From contig NZ_JMLQ01000004.1 of NCBI RefSeq assembly GCF_000686025.1, forward strand, positions 1 through 64,000: a stretch of 64,000 bases of DNA, read 5' to 3'. The stretch is from Rhodococcus sp. UNC23MFCrub1.1 (GTDB lineage Bacteria; Actinomycetota; Actinomycetes; Mycobacteriales; Mycobacteriaceae). The notes under the pieces are model-generated. The model worked only from the letters and a program-made list of their open reading frames with translations. It was not told the DNA's origin and searched no databases. Below, in pieces: positions 22,283 to 34,700 of this stretch; the stretch's first letter is position 1; each line of letters begins with the position of its first letter. Position numbers and translations under genes: made by a program.

Positions 22283-23035
22283 GTGTCCACACGTGAAGAC
22301 GGCAGAGCAGACGACGAACTCCGCACCATCACCATCACCCGCGGTTTCACCTCGCACCCGGCAGGATCGGTGCTGGTCGAGTTCGGCAACACCCGGGTGA
22401 TGTGCACCGCCAGCGTGGAGGAGGGGGTGCCGCGGTGGCGCAAGGGATCCGGGCTCGGCTGGCTCACCGCCGAGTACGCCATGCTTCCCGGCGCGACGCA
22501 CACCCGCAACAGCCGCGAATCGGTGAAGGGCAAGGTCAGCGGACGCACGTCCGAGATCAGCCGACTCATCGGGCGCTCGCTGCGGGCCTGCATCGATCTC
22601 GCCGCTCTCGGTGAGAACACCATCGCCCTCGACTGCGACGTGCTGCAGGCCGACGGCGGGACGCGCACCGCGGCGATCACGGGTGCCTTCGTGGCACTGT
22701 CCGATGCCGTCACCTATCTCGCGGCTCACGGCAAGCTCGCCGATCCGCAGCCCATCTCCTGCGCCATCGCTGCCGTGTCGGTCGGCGTGGTGGACGGCCG
22801 CGTCCGGTTGGACCTGCCGTACGAGGAGGACTCCCGCGCCGAGGTGGACATGAACGTCGTGGCCACCGACACCGGAACACTCGTCGAGATCCAGGGCACC
22901 GGCGAGGGCGCGACCTTCCCGCGGTCCACCCTCGACGCCATGCTCGACAATGCCCTCGCCGGCTGCGAGCGCATCTTCGCGATCCAGAAGGAGGCTCTCG
23001 CGGCCCCTTACCCCGGTGAGCTGCCCGGTGCCTGA
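22283..23035 (+). CDS. rph: Ribonuclease PH
   Basis: A 250-residue phosphorolytic 3'-5' exoribonuclease that trims tRNA 3' ends. The GTG at 22283 (V-S-T-R-E-D-G-R) is preferred to 22274 because it has AGGGTGG upstream and aligns with the usual S-x-R-E-D-G-R start. Conserved E-Y-A-M-L-P, S-G-R-T[12 protein letters not shown] and [13 protein letters not shown] are present. Its 3' end overlaps rdgB by 8 bases, the same pairing as Rv1340-Rv1341. Confidence 0.97.
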   Translation: MSTREDGRADDELRTITITRGFTSHPAGSVLVEFGNTRVMCTASVEEGVPRWRKGSGLGWLTAEYAMLPGATHTRNSRESVKGKVSGRTSEISRLIGRSLRACIDLAALGENTIALDCDVLQADGGTRTAAITGAFVALSDAVTYLAAHGKLADPQPISCAIAAVSVGVVDGRVRLDLPYEEDSRAEVDMNVVATDTGTLVEIQGTGEGATFPRSTLDAMLDNALAGCERIFAIQKEALAAPYPGELPGA

Positions 23036-23639
23036 CGTACGGCTCCTCGTCGCCAGCCGCAACGCGAAGAAGCTCGCCGAACTGCGGCGGGTGCTCGATG
23101 CCGCGCAGGTCGGCGGCGTGGAACTGATGGGGCTCGACGAGGTCGCCGAGTACCCGGAGACTCCCGAGACCGGGGCGACTTTCGAGGAGAACGCTCTGAT
23201 CAAGGCTCGGGACGGCGCTGCCGCGACCGGAATGCCGTGTGTGGCAGATGATTCGGGGATCGCGATCGACGCACTGAACGGTATGCCCGGAGTGCTGTCG
23301 GCGCGATGGTCGGGGCAGCACGGCCAGGACGAGGCGAACACCGCGCTGGTGCTGGCGCAACTGGCCGACGTGCCGGACGAGCGGCGCGGTGCGGCGTTCG
23401 TCTCCGCCTGCGCGCTGGTGCTGCCAGACGGACGTGAGCATGTGGTCCGCGGCGAGTGGCGGGGGAGTGTGTCGAGAACCCGTGCTGGAAGCGGTGGTTT
23501 CGGTTACGACCCGATCTTCGTTCCGGACGGTGCCGGGCAGTCCGCTGCCGAGATGACGCCTGCGGAGAAGGACGCGTCGTCCCATCGCGGCGTCGCGTTG
23601 CGCCGGTTGCTCCCGGAGATCACCGCGCTCACGCAGTAG
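23028..23639 (+). CDS. rdgB: dITP/XTP pyrophosphatase (RdgB/HAM1)
   Basis: A 203-residue non-canonical purine NTP pyrophosphatase that removes dITP, dXTP and ITP. The GTG start at 23028 lies inside the end of rph, giving [15 protein letters not shown]. The motifs [15 protein letters not shown] and G-G-F-G-Y-D-P-I-F are intact. The stop overlaps the convergent DUF3817 gene by 11 bases. Confidence 0.96.
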   Translation: MPDVRLLVASRNAKKLAELRRVLDAAQVGGVELMGLDEVAEYPETPETGATFEENALIKARDGAAATGMPCVADDSGIAIDALNGMPGVLSARWSGQHGQDEANTALVLAQLADVPDERRGAAFVSACALVLPDGREHVVRGEWRGSVSRTRAGSGGFGYDPIFVPDGAGQSAAEMTPAEKDASSHRGVALRRLLPEITALTQ

Positions 23640-24006
23640 GTCGGACGGCGAAGTCCCGCTTCACCTGCTGGGTGCGGCGGTGCTCGATGACGAACGACAG
23701 GAACGGCACGGTGCCGGCGAGGAGCGTGCCGATGGTGCGGCCGACGGGCCAGCGCACCTTCACGGCGAGGTCGAGCGTGACGATCAGGTACGCGAAGTAG
23801 ACCCAGCCGTGCACGATCGCGATCCACCCGGGCAGGTTCTCGACGCCGAAGACGTACTTGGCCACCATCTCCGCGGTCAGCACCAGCAGCCATACGCCGG
23901 TGGCGTAGGCGAGAACGCGATAGCGCAGAAGCGCGGGCTCGATCCGCCGGTCGGTCGGCCGACCCCCGGTGCTTCGAGCGGCGGGACGAGGTTCTGCGGT
24001 GCTCAC
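23629..24006 (-). CDS. DUF3817 family integral membrane protein
   Basis: A 125-residue membrane protein (Rv1342c-like) with about three helices and the family motifs Y-R-V-L-A-Y-A-T-G-V-W and I-V-H-G-W-V-Y-F-A-Y. GTG at 24006 overlaps the upstream gene stop (GTGA), so the two are cotranslated. It is the second DUF3817 member in the window. Function unknown. Confidence 0.88.
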   Translation of the reverse strand: MSTAEPRPAARSTGGRPTDRRIEPALLRYRVLAYATGVWLLVLTAEMVAKYVFGVENLPGWIAIVHGWVYFAYLIVTLDLAVKVRWPVGRTIGTLLAGTVPFLSFVIEHRRTQQVKRDFAVRPTA

Positions 24007-24416
24007 GAAGTGCTCCTGTCGTTCTCGCGGCCGGCGTCCAACTCCGCGAGATAGCTGTTGTACTCCCGCAGTTGACGAGTCTCCTCGTCGTCGGCAGTGT
24101 CGTCGGGCAGGCGGGTCGTCCGAGCTGTCGGGCGCTGCGGGAGGAGATCGGTGGGGATCTCGGTGATCACCGTGGACTCCACCGGTTCGTCCACGGTGTC
24201 CTCGAGTTGGACGAACCGTCGGTAGGCGAACACGACGAAGGCGGCGAAAAGGGGCCACTGGAAGGCGTAGCCGAGATTCTGACCCGTGCCGGACGACGAT
24301 TCGAATCGTTCCCACTGCCAGTACCCGAGCGCCAGGCATCCGCAGGCGGCGACGATGACCAGCACGATGAGTGCTGGGCGGCGCGTCCTGGGGGTGGTGT
24401 CCCGGCTCTGATCCAC
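24003..24416 (-). CDS. LprD-like membrane protein
   Basis: A 137-residue protein resembling mycobacterial LprD (Rv1343c) in sequence and position. One hydrophobic segment (about 13-32) is followed by G-Y-W-Q-W-E-R-F and a second at about 46-62 (F-Q-W-P-L-F-A-A-F). Cysteines in A-A-C-G-C resemble a lipobox but the start of the helix is a poor signal peptide, so lipidation is uncertain. The charged C-terminus ends R-E-Y-N-S-Y-L-A-E-L, shared with LprD. Forms an operon with the DUF3817 gene. Confidence 0.85.
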   Translation of the reverse strand: MDQSRDTTPRTRRPALIVLVIVAACGCLALGYWQWERFESSSGTGQNLGYAFQWPLFAAFVVFAYRRFVQLEDTVDEPVESTVITEIPTDLLPQRPTARTTRLPDDTADDEETRQLREYNSYLAELDAGRENDRSTS

Positions 24417-24486
24417 ACCACGACGGTACCGGACCGCGCACGGTCAACGACACCGCGTCGTAGGGGTCGTGGTGGGACTCACCTGC

Positions 24487-24571
24487 TGGTGCGCGAGGGG
24501 GGACTTGAACCCCCACGTCCTGAGACACCAGGACCTAAACCTGGCGCGTCTGCCAATTCCGCCACTCGCGC
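24487..24571 (-). tRNA. tRNA-Leu (anticodon TAG)
   Basis: Reading the minus strand, GCGCGAG and CTCGCGC form the acceptor stem, the anticodon loop is TTTAGGT between CCAGG-type stems, a variable arm follows, and GGTTCAAGTCC is the T arm. The CCA end is encoded. The 85-base length with a long variable arm fits a class II leucine tRNA. Confidence 0.96.
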
Positions 24572-24583
24572 GTGCAGGTGAGT

Positions 24584-25267
24584 CTAGACGACCTCGGCCG
24601 GCACCTCGCGGGTCCGCGGCCTGCGGACGAGCGAACGCTGGTAGCGCCACACCGCGTGCCGCAGCGTCGCGCGGTCGGTGTCGAGGTCACCTGCGACCGC
24701 GTCCAGGACGGCAGTCCGGTCCTCGACTCCGTCGACGGTCACGGCGAGTGTCACGCGCAGGAAGTCGTCGACCCCGGCGTCGCTCAGCGGTGACGCGACG
24801 CCGAGGGCGCCGAGAAAGCACTCCCATGACAGCTCGCCGACACCAGGGACGGAGACGAACGCCTCGTGTTGCGTCTCGGACCCGTCCACGTCCGTCGCCC
24901 CGGTCACCCCGACTGCGAGCAGTGCGGCGGCGACAGCCCGCGCGGCGTCGGCCTTGGTCGAGTGATTCCCCGGAACCCGCTGCCGGTTGTTCACGACGTC
25001 GGCATCGAGCGTGGTGAGAGCGCGGAGATCGTCCACCGCGCCGCATCGCGAGCGCCGCCACGCGGCGATCACGCGGCGCACTCCCGTGGTGGGACCGCCA
25101 TACGTCGCTCTCGACGAGAACACGGCGTCGAGGAGAGCGGCCTCGACGTCCCCGGCCCACCCCGGAAACCAGAACGGCCAGGTCTCCCGTGGAATCACCG
25201 CGTCGACGGCGGTAGCGGTGGCAGTCCGCGTCGAACGGTCGACGAGCGCTGCGATGGTGTCGGTCAT
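24584..25267 (-). CDS. Hypothetical protein, possibly HhH-GPD-like
   Basis: A 227-residue soluble protein I do not firmly recognise. The segment A-A-L-L-D-A-V-F-S-S-R-A-T-Y-G and the later P-G-V-G-E-L-S-W helix-turn resemble the arrangement in endonuclease III/HhH-GPD glycosylases, with a hairpin-like G-V-G, but no catalytic Lys/Asp pair or Fe-S cysteines are visible. It may be a degenerate DNA-binding relative. ATG at 25267 follows no strong ribosome-binding site. It is 12 bases downstream-adjacent to tRNA-Leu on the same strand. Confidence 0.65.
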   Translation of the reverse strand: MTDTIAALVDRSTRTATATAVDAVIPRETWPFWFPGWAGDVEAALLDAVFSSRATYGGPTTGVRRVIAAWRRSRCGAVDDLRALTTLDADVVNNRQRVPGNHSTKADAARAVAAALLAVGVTGATDVDGSETQHEAFVSVPGVGELSWECFLGALGVASPLSDAGVDDFLRVTLAVTVDGVEDRTAVLDAVAGDLDTDRATLRHAVWRYQRSLVRRPRTREVPAEVV

Positions 25268-25374
25268 GTGAGTCCCCCCGGTCTCGGTGCACGACGTGTG
25301 CGATCAGGAAGGTAGACGGACGGTCCGACAGGAACCGCCCGTCCGCTCGTATAACGAATTGGTAACGATGAACA

Positions 25375-25388
25375 CGAGGAATCCCTCA
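25375..25388. promoter_or_regulatory. Operator-like palindrome upstream of fas, copy 1
   Basis: CGAGGAATCCCTCA matches the perfect palindrome at 25515 at 12 of 14 positions. The two copies are 140 bases apart, a layout suited to a dimeric repressor or activator acting on fas. Confidence 0.5.
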
Positions 25389-25514
25389 GGTTCCTCGCCC
25401 GCGGAAACCGCCCTGGTCTGCAGCGATCGACCCTACTTTCGGGTCAGTTGAGCCGCCGTTTCTGGCCACGATCACGACGTACCCGCGGGTAGCACTAGGA
25501 CGTCAAACAGAACG

Positions 25515-25528
25515 TGAGGAATTCCTCA
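25515..25528. promoter_or_regulatory. Operator-like palindrome upstream of fas, copy 2
   Basis: TGAGGAATTCCTCA is a perfect 14-bp palindrome 190 bases before the fas start codon. With the imperfect copy at 25375 it is a good candidate binding site for a TetR-type regulator such as FasR, which is known to control fas-acpS in mycobacteria; the identity of the regulator is inference. Confidence 0.55.
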
Positions 25529-25718
25529 TGATTCCGTGTCATCCTTGAGCCCACGAGATGCGAGTGGTCCGTCGATGACGACTGCCCACCGTCTCGGGCT
25601 CCCGGAGTCTTGTGTCGCCGGTGGCCCAGCAACGTCGAACAACTCAGCCACGTCGAACGAGCCCAGCGTCAGAAGTACCCAGCACCTCGCGATCCGAGGT
25701 AGGAGAGGACACGCACGC

Positions 25719-28700
25719 GTGACCATCAACGAGAGCACTCCCCCCAACCGCCAGCGCTCCACCGATCGGGCGGAGTCGCTCGCGGAGCGGTTCGTCGCGG
25801 GCGAGCCCTACGCGTTCGCCTTCGGTGGCCAGGGTGCGCCCTGGTTGCCCACCCTCGACGAGCTGACCCGGGACTGTGCACTCGAGCCGCAGATCACCGA
25901 TCTCGTCAACACCGCGGCCGACATCCTCGCGCCCGTGGCGCAGGAGCTCCTGGTCGTGCGGCCCCTCGGCTTCGATCCCATCGCCTGGATGCTGGAGCAG
26001 GAGCTCGCCGACGATCCGTCGGCCGGTCCGTCCACCGCGGCCCTCGCCTCCGCGGCCGTCTCCGTCCCCGGCGTCCTCCTCACCCAGATCGCCGCACTGC
26101 GCGCGCTGTCGGTGCAGGGACTGGACTGGACCGCCACTCCGCCCTCCGCCGTCGTCGGCCACTCGCAGGGTGTCCTCGCCGAGGCGGCAGTCGCCGATCT
26201 CGGACGCAGTGACGCCGAACTGCTGGCCGTCGCGCAGCTTATCGGTGCCGCAGCCGGTCTCGTCGGCCGCCGCCGTGCCCTCATCGGCTCGGGCGAGCGG
26301 GCTCCCATGATCGCCGTCTCCGCCGTCGACCCCGTCCGTCTGCAGGCCATCGTCGACGAGGTCGCGGGCGACGACGCCACGACGTCCGCCGTCGTCGCCA
26401 TCCGCAACGGTCGCCGCCGCGTCGTCCTCAGCGGTCCGTACACCAAGCTCGTCCGCGTGCAGCAGCGCTGCGAGGAGATCTCGGCCACCGAGACCCGCGA
26501 GCGTGACGCCAAGAAGCGTGGCGGCGCGATCTTCGCTCCCGTCTTCGAACCCCTCGACATCGAGGTCGGCTTCCACCACCCGCAGATGGGTGAGGCCGTC
26601 GACGTCGTCGGCCAGTGGGCCGAGCGCTGTGGCGTCGACGTCTCTCGTGCTCGCGCACTCGCGCAGGCCATCCTGGTCGATCCCGTCGACTGGGTCGCCG
26701 CGACCGAGTCCGTGGTCACCGCGGGCGCGTCGTGGATCCTCGACCTCGGTCCCGGTGACGCCCTCACCCGCCTGACCGCATCGAACATCAGTGGCCACGG
26801 CGTGGGCGTCGTCGCCGCGTCGACCCGCACCGGGCACCGCAACCTCCTCACTCCCGGCGCCGCACCCGAGGTGGACCGCCCGTGGAGCGACTTCGCCCCG
26901 TCCGTGGTCACCCTCCCGAACGGGTACACCGCCGTCGAGACGTCCTTCACCAAGCTGACGGGTCGGTCGCCGATCCTGCTCGCGGGCATGACCCCGACCA
27001 CCGTCGACCCGAAGATCGTCGCCGCCGCGACCAACGCCGGCCACTGGGCCGAGCTCGCCGGTGGCGGACAGGTCACCGAGGAGATCTTCGCCGGCCACGT
27101 CGCCGAGCTGCAGGAGCTCCTCGAGCCGGGCCGGTCCGTGCAGTTCAACTCGCTCTTCCTCGACCCCTACCTGTGGAAGCTGCAGCTCGGCGGCAAGCGC
27201 CTCGTGCAGAAGGCCCGCACGGCGGGTGCGCCGTTCGACGGCGTCGTCGTCACCGCGGGCATCCCCGAGCTCGACGAGGCCGTCGCGCTCATCGAGGAGC
27301 TGACCGAGGTCGGCATCAGCCACGTCTGCTTCAAGCCGGGCACGGTGGCGCAGATCCGCGCGGTGATCCGCATCGCCAACGAGGTTCCGGACTACCCGGT
27401 CATCGTCCACATCGAGGGCGGCCGCGCCGGTGGCCACCATTCGTGGGAGGACCTCGACGACCTGCTGGTAGCCACCTACGCGGAGCTGCGGTCGCACGAC
27501 AACATCGTCATCTGCGTCGGCGGCGGCATCGGAACTCCCGAGCGCGCAGCCGACTACCTCACCGGACGCTGGTCGGAGGCCGCAGGCTTCCCGGCCATGC
27601 CGCTCGACGGCATCCTCGTCGGCACCGCCGCGATGGCCACGCTCGAGGCGACAACGTCACCCGAGGTCAAGCAGCTCCTCGTCGACACCCCCGGAACGCC
27701 CGACTGGGTCGGTGCCGGCACCGCGATCGGCGGCATGGCCTCCGGGCGCAGCCAGCTCGGCGCGGACATCCACGAGATCGACAACGCCGCCTCGCGGACC
27801 GGTCGTCTGCTCGACGAGGTCGCCGGCGACGACGAGGCCGTGGCCGCCCGCCGCGACGAGATCATCGCCGCTCTCGACGCCACCGCGAAGCCGTACTTCG
27901 GCGACATCGCGTCCATGACGTACCTGCGCTGGCTCGAGCGTTACCTCGAGCTCGCCGTCGGGCACGACATCGACACCGACACTCCGTGGCTCGACGTCAC
28001 GTGGCGCGTCCGCTTCCGCGACATGCTCCAGCGCGCCGAGGCCCGCCTGCACCCCGTCGACCGTGGCCCCGTTCCCACCCTCTTCGCCGAGGACGACATC
28101 CTCGATCGCCCCGCCGATGCCCTGCGGGCACTCGTCGCGGCCTACCCCGACGCCTCGACGGTCGAGCTGCACCCGGCCGACGTGCCGTTCTTCATCTCGC
28201 TGTGCCGCATCCCCGGCAAGCCGGTCAACTTCGTTCCCGTCGTGGACAAGGACGTCCGCCGCTGGTGGCGCAGTGACTCGCTGTGGCAGGCCCACGACGC
28301 GCGGTACTCGGCAGACCAGGTCTGCGTCATCCCCGGCACCGTGGCCGTCGCCGGCATCGACCGGCTGAACGAGCCGGTCGGCGATCTGCTGAACCGCTTC
28401 GAGAAGGCCACCGCGGATCGCCTGCTCGGCTCCGGCGCGGACTCCGTCGCCGTCGCCACCCGCCGTCATCCCGACATCGCGGGCGGTCTCGTGGGCATGG
28501 TGCTCGCCGCTCCGGACATCACCTGGGCATCGCGCCTCGCGCCCAACCCCGTTCGTCGACTCGGTGCACTGTCCGAGTGGGACGTCGTGTCCGACGAGGC
28601 CGCCACCCACGCCCGTACCGGCGCCACGCTGACCGTCGCCGGCTCGGACCAGGTGCTCCTCTCGGTTCCGCTCTCGCCCGGCAAGAGCGTCGACATCCGC

Positions 28701-31700
28701 ATCACCGTCCCCGCCTCGGCGGTCGACGGCGGAGCGCCGCTCGTCACCGACGCGGACGCCGAGTCGTCGATGTCCGCACTGCTCGGAGTCGCTGCGGGAC
28801 AGGAACTCCCGACGGTCAAGGGCGGCGCTGCTCGCCTCAACATCGCCTGGTCGCCCGACCTCGTCGCCGACCATGCGGGTGTCACCGGCTCCGGCCTCCC
28901 CGCGGACTACGGCGTCGGCCACTCGGCCGTGCCCGACGTCCTCGTCGGAGCGTGCTGGCCCGCCGTGTTCGCCGTGCTCGGCTCGGCGCGTACCGCCGAC
29001 GCCGGCTCCGTCATCGAGGGCATGCTCGACCTGGTGCACCTCGACCACCGCATCGATCTCATGGGCACGCTGCCGGACCACCACAGCATCCTGGTGGTGA
29101 AGGCGCAGTCGGGCGAGGTCGTCGACACCGATCTCGGCCGCGTGGTCGAGGTCTCCGTCGAGATCGGCGCCATGCTGGGCGAGGGCCTCGACGCTCCCGT
29201 CGTCGCCACCCTCGTCGAGCGGTTCGCCATCCGTGGCCGCACCGGCACCGGCACGCTGTCGGATCCGCCGCGCGCCGGCGGGTCGGTCACCGACGCGCTG
29301 GTCGAGACCCCGCGCCGCCGTCGCCGCGACACCACCATCACGGCTCCGCGTCACATGGGTGCGTTCGCTCAGGTCTCCGGCGACCACAACCCGATCCACA
29401 CCTCGGACGCCGCAGCACGTCTCGCCGGTCTCGGCGATCCCATCGTGCACGGCATGTGGCTCTCGGCTGCCGCGCAGCAGGTGGTCACCGCCGTCGATCC
29501 GGCCGCGACGACTCCGCCGCGTCGCCTCACGGCGTGGACCACGCGCTTCCTCGGCATGGTGCGTCCCGGCGCCTCGATCGACGTCCGCGTCGATCGCGTC
29601 GGCTACGAGGCCGGTTCCGAGATCGTCGAGGTCTCCTGCAAGGTCGACGGCGACATGGTCATGATGGCCACCGGCCGCATCGCCGCACCGAAGACGGTCT
29701 ACGCGTTCCCGGGCCAGGGCATCCAGCAGCCCGGCATGGGACTCGACGCACGGGCTCGCTCGAAGGCCGCCCGTGAGATCTGGGAGCGAGCGGACAAGCA
29801 CACCCGCGCTGCCCTCGGCTTCTCGATTTTCGCTGTCGTGCGGGACAACCCGACCGAACTGCGGGCCAGGGGAGTGACCCACCGTCATCCTGACGGCGTC
29901 CTGCACCTGACCCAGTTCACCCAGGTCGCGATGGCCGTGCTCGGTGTCGCCCAGGTGGCTGAGCTCCGCGAGTCCGGCGCGTTCGTCGAGGACTCGTTCC
30001 TCGCCGGGCACTCCGTCGGTGAGTACAACGCTCTCGCCGCCGTCGCCGGGGTCCTGCCGCTCGAGGCCGTCCTCGAAGTGGTCTTCCAGCGCGGCTCCGC
30101 CATGCACCAGCTGGTCCCGCGTGATGCGAAGGGCCGCAGCCAGTACCGCATGGCCGCCATCCGTCCGTCCCAGGTCGGCCTCGCCGACGACGACGTCATC
30201 GGATTCGTCGAGTCCATCGGTGAGCGCACCGGCGAGTTCCTGCAGGTGGTCAACCTCAACCTGCGCGGCTCCCAGTACGCCATCGCCGGCACCGTCGCGG
30301 GTCTCGAGGAGCTCGAGCGCGAGATCGACCGTCGCCGTGCCGAGTTCGGCGGCAAGCGGGCCTTCATCCTGGTCCCCGGCATCGACGTCCCGTTCCACTC
30401 CACCGTTCTTCGCGGCGGTGTGGACGACTTCCGGGCTCGTCTCCTCGAGCTGCTCCCGGAGACGATCGACCCGTCGATCCTCGTCGGCCGCTACATCCCC
30501 AACCTGGTTCCGCGTCTGTTCACGCTCGATCGTGACTTCGTGCAGGAGATCGCCGACCTGGTGCCGTCCGAGCCGCTGGCCGACGTCCTGGGTCTGTGGG
30601 ACGACTGGGCCGCCCGCCCGGCCGATCTGTGCCGCGTGATCCTGACCGAGCTGCTGGCATGGCAGTTCGCCAGCCCCGTCCGGTGGATCGAGACGCAGGA
30701 CCTGCTGTTCGCCGACGAGTCGGACGGCGGACTGGGCATCGAGCGTTTCGTCGAGGTGGGTCTGGGATCCGTTCCCACGGTGGCCAACCTGGCGACCAAC
30801 ACGCTGAAGCTGCCCGGTCGCATCGGCCACCCCGTCGAGGTGCTCAACATCGAGCGCGACGCGGCCGTCGTCTTCTCCACGGACACCGATCCGGAGATGG
30901 TGGACGAGCCCGAGTCCGAGACTCCCGCTGCAGATCCGGCGGCTGCCCCGGCAGCCGTCGCCGCCCCGGTCGCTGCTCCCGCGGCACCGGCCGGTGGGCC
31001 GCGTCCCGACGACATCGCGTTCACGGCGTCGGACGCCACGACCGTGCTGATCGCCCTGTGGACCAAGCTCCGCATCGATCAGATCGGCCCCGCCGACACC
31101 ATCGAGGCACTGTGCGACGGCGTCTCGTCCCGGCGTAACCAGCTGCTCGTCGATCTCGGTTCCGAGCTGTCGCTCGGTGCGATCGACGGCGCGGCCGACG
31201 CCGACATGGGTGCCCTCGCCGGCACCGTCAACAAGCTGGCACGTACCTACCGTCCGTTCGGGCCGGTGCTCAGCGACTCGGTGAACGATCACCTGCGCAA
31301 GGTGTTCGGACCGTCGGGACGTCGTCCCGGCTCCATCGCGGAGCGCGTCGCCAAGGTGTGGCAGCTCGGTGACGGGTGGGCCCACCACGTCACCGCCGAG
31401 GTCGCTCTCGGCACCAGGGACGGCGCATCGATCCGCGGCGGCGACCTCGGTGGTCTCGCAGACGGTGCCGTCGCCGACGGTGCCGCGGTCGACGCGGTCA
31501 TCGACGCAGCCGTGACTGCGGTCGGTCAGCGACGCGGCATCCAGGTGTCCATGCCCTCCAGTGGGGGCAGCGGCGGCGGTGGCACCGTCGACGCGGCCGC
31601 CCTGGGCGAGTTCACCGAGAACATCACCGGGCGCAGCGGAGTGCTGGCCTCGGCGGCCCGACTCGTCCTCGAACAGCTCGGATTCGCCGAGAACCTCACT

Positions 31701-34700
31701 CTGCCCGAGGCGGACGCGAGCGAGGCCGAGCTGGTCGACCTGGTGTCCACCGAGCTCGGCACCGACTGGCCGCGTCTGGTCGCTCCGTCGTTCGACGCAC
31801 GCAAGGCGGTGCTGATCGACGACCGCTGGGCCAGTGCGCGTGAGGATCTCGCCCGGCTGTGGCTGGGGGACGAGAAGGCTCAGGCACTCGCTGTCGACAC
31901 TTTCGCCGGAACCGGTACGGCGGTCGCGTCCCAGGCGAGCTGGTGGCAGCAGAAGGCTGACGCCCAGGGGCGCGGCGACCTGGCGGCCACCTACGGCGCC
32001 ATCGCGTCGGCTGCGGCGCAGTCGACCGAGGCGTCGACCCGCTGGACCGGACAGGTCGCGGTCGTCACCGGCGCCAGCAAGAACTCGATCGCCGCTGCGG
32101 TGACCGGGGAACTGCTCGCCGGCGGTGCGACCGTGTTCCTCACCACCTCGCGTCTCGACGAGAGCCGAGTCGGGTTCTACCGTGAGCTCTACCGCACGAA
32201 TGCCACTGCGGGAGCAGCCCTCTGGGTGGTCCCGGCGAACATGGCCTCGTACGCCGACGTCGATGCCCTGATCGAGTGGATCGGCAGCGACCAGATCGAT
32301 TCGGCCGGTGGCGCGAAGAAGCTGGTCAAGCCCGCCGTCACCCCGACGATGCTGTTCCCCTTCGCGGCACCGCGGGTCGCCGGCGAGCTGTCCGACGCCG
32401 GTGCCCGCGCCGAGATGGAGATGCGCGTCCTGCTCTGGTCGGTCGAGCGTCTCATCGGTGGTCTGTCGAAGATCGGTCACGACCGCGACGTCGACACCCG
32501 ACTGCACGTGACACTTCCCGGTTCGCCGAACCGTGGACTGTTCGGTGGCGACGGTGCCTACGGCGAGTCCAAGGCAGCGCTCGACGCCGTGGTGAACCGC
32601 TGGAAGGCGGAGCGCACCTGGGCCGAGCGAGTCACGTTGGTGCACGCCCGTATCGGTTGGGTTCGCGGCACCGGCCTCATGGGTCACAACGACCCGGTGG
32701 CCAACGCTGCCGAGGCGGCCGGTGTGCGCACCTGGTCCACGGCGGAGATGGCCGAGCAGCTGCTCGCCACCTGCGACGAGGAGTCCCGGACCGCCGCCGC
32801 GCAGGCACCGCTCGAGGTCGATCTCACCGGCGGCCTCGCCGAGGCGGGCCTCGATCTGGCCGCACTCGCCAAGCAGGCGGCCGACGAGGCCGTCGCGGAC
32901 GACGCCGTCGCCGAGGCACTCGCCACCGTCGACGCGCTTCCCGCGCCGCCGCGGCTCGACGAGCAGCCCGCAGCACCCGCGTGGACCGCTCTGGACATCG
33001 AGCCGTCCGAGATGGTCGTCATCGTCGGTACGGGCGAGCTCGGGCCGTACGGCAGCGCACGCACCCGCTTCGAGATGGAGGTCGACGAGAAGCTCTCGGC
33101 GGCAGGTGTTCTCGAACTCGCGTGGAACACCGGCCTGGTGGTCTGGGAGAACGATCCCAAGCCGGGGTGGTACGACGCCGAGTCCGGCGATCTGGTGCCC
33201 GAGGCGGAGATCGCCGACCGGTACCACGACACGGTCGTCGAACGCTGCGGTATCCGGCAGTACGAGGACGACGGCGCGATGGTGAACAACACCGCGCCGC
33301 TGCTCACCTCGGTGTTCCTGGACAACGATCTGACGTTCGTCGTCGGCAGCGAGGCGGAGGCACGCGCCTTCGTCGGTGCCGATCCCGAGCGGACGGTCGT
33401 GAACCAGAACGCGGAGGGTGACTGGCAGGTCACGCGCAAGGCGGGTACCGAGATCCGCGTACCGCGTCAGATGAAGCTGTCGCGCACGGTCGGTGGTCAG
33501 ATCCCCACGGGATTCGACGCCACCAAGTGGGGCATCTCGCCGGACATGGCGAGCTCCATCGACCGGGTCGCGCTGTGGAACATCGTCTGCACGGTCGACG
33601 CGTTCATCACCAGCGGCTTCACCCCGTCCGAGCTCATGCGCTGGACGCACCCTTCGCTGGTCGCCAACACGCAGGGCACCGGTATGGGCGGGATGGAGTC
33701 GATGCGCTCGCTGTACATCGACACCCTTCTGGGTGACGCTCGTGCGAACGACATCCTGCAGGAAGCGCTGCCGAACGTCGTTGCGGCACACGTGGTGCAG
33801 TCGTACGTCGGGTCCTACGGCGCGATGATCCACCCGGTCGCGGCCTGCGCCACGGCGGCGGTCTCGGTCGAGGAGGGCGTGGACAAGATCCGGCTCGGCA
33901 AGGCGACGTTCGTCGTGGCCGGCGGGTTCGACGACCTCAGCACCGAGGGCATCATCGGCTTCGGCGACATGTCGGCGACGGCGGAGGCCTCGGCGATGCA
34001 CGCCAAGGGCATCTCGGATCGCCGGTTCTCCCGAGCCAACGACCGTCGACGCGGCGGCTTCGTCGAGTCGCACGGCGGCGGAACGATTCTGCTGGCTCGC
34101 GGTGACCTCGCTCTGGAGATGGGCCTCCCCGTCCTCGGTGTCGTCGGATGGGCGCAGTCCTTCGGTGACGGCGTGCACACGTCGATCCCGGCTCCCGGTC
34201 TCGGCGCCCTCGGCGCTGCCCGCGGCGGTCAGGACTCGGCGATGGCGTTGTCGCTCAGCGCACTCGGCGTCTCCGCGGACGACATCGCGATCGTCTCCAA
34301 GCACGACACGTCGACCAACGCGAACGATCCCAACGAGGCGGAGATGCACACGCGTCTGGCCCGAGCACTGGGCCGCACGGAGGGCAACCCCCTCTTCGTG
34401 GTCTCGCAGAAGTCGCTGACCGGACACAGCAAGGGCGGCGCTGCCGCCTTCCAGCTGATCGGTCTCTGCCAGGTGCTGGCCGAGGGCGTCGTGCCGCCGA
34501 ACCGCAGTCTCGACTGCGTCGACGACACGATGACCGAGTTCGAGAACCTGGTCTGGGTACGCGAACCGCTGCGCTTCGGGGAGCGGCTGCCGTTCAAGGC
34601 CGGTCTGCTGACCAGCCTCGGCTTCGGCCATGTGTCCGGCATCATCGCCGTGGTGCACCCGCAGGCGTTCCTCGAGGCGGTTCCGGCCGCGCAGCGCGAG

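Larger units (their letters stand above)
25268..25718. promoter_or_regulatory. fas promoter and leader region
   Basis: This 451-base gap separates the divergent 24584-25267 gene from fas. It contains two copies of a GAGGAAT-nCCTC palindrome (25375-25388 and 25515-25528, listed separately) and the fas ribosome-binding site AGGAGAGG at 25701-25708. An upstream in-frame extension of fas to 25536 exists but lacks the conserved N-terminus and would overrun these elements. No other gene is evident. Confidence 0.7.
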
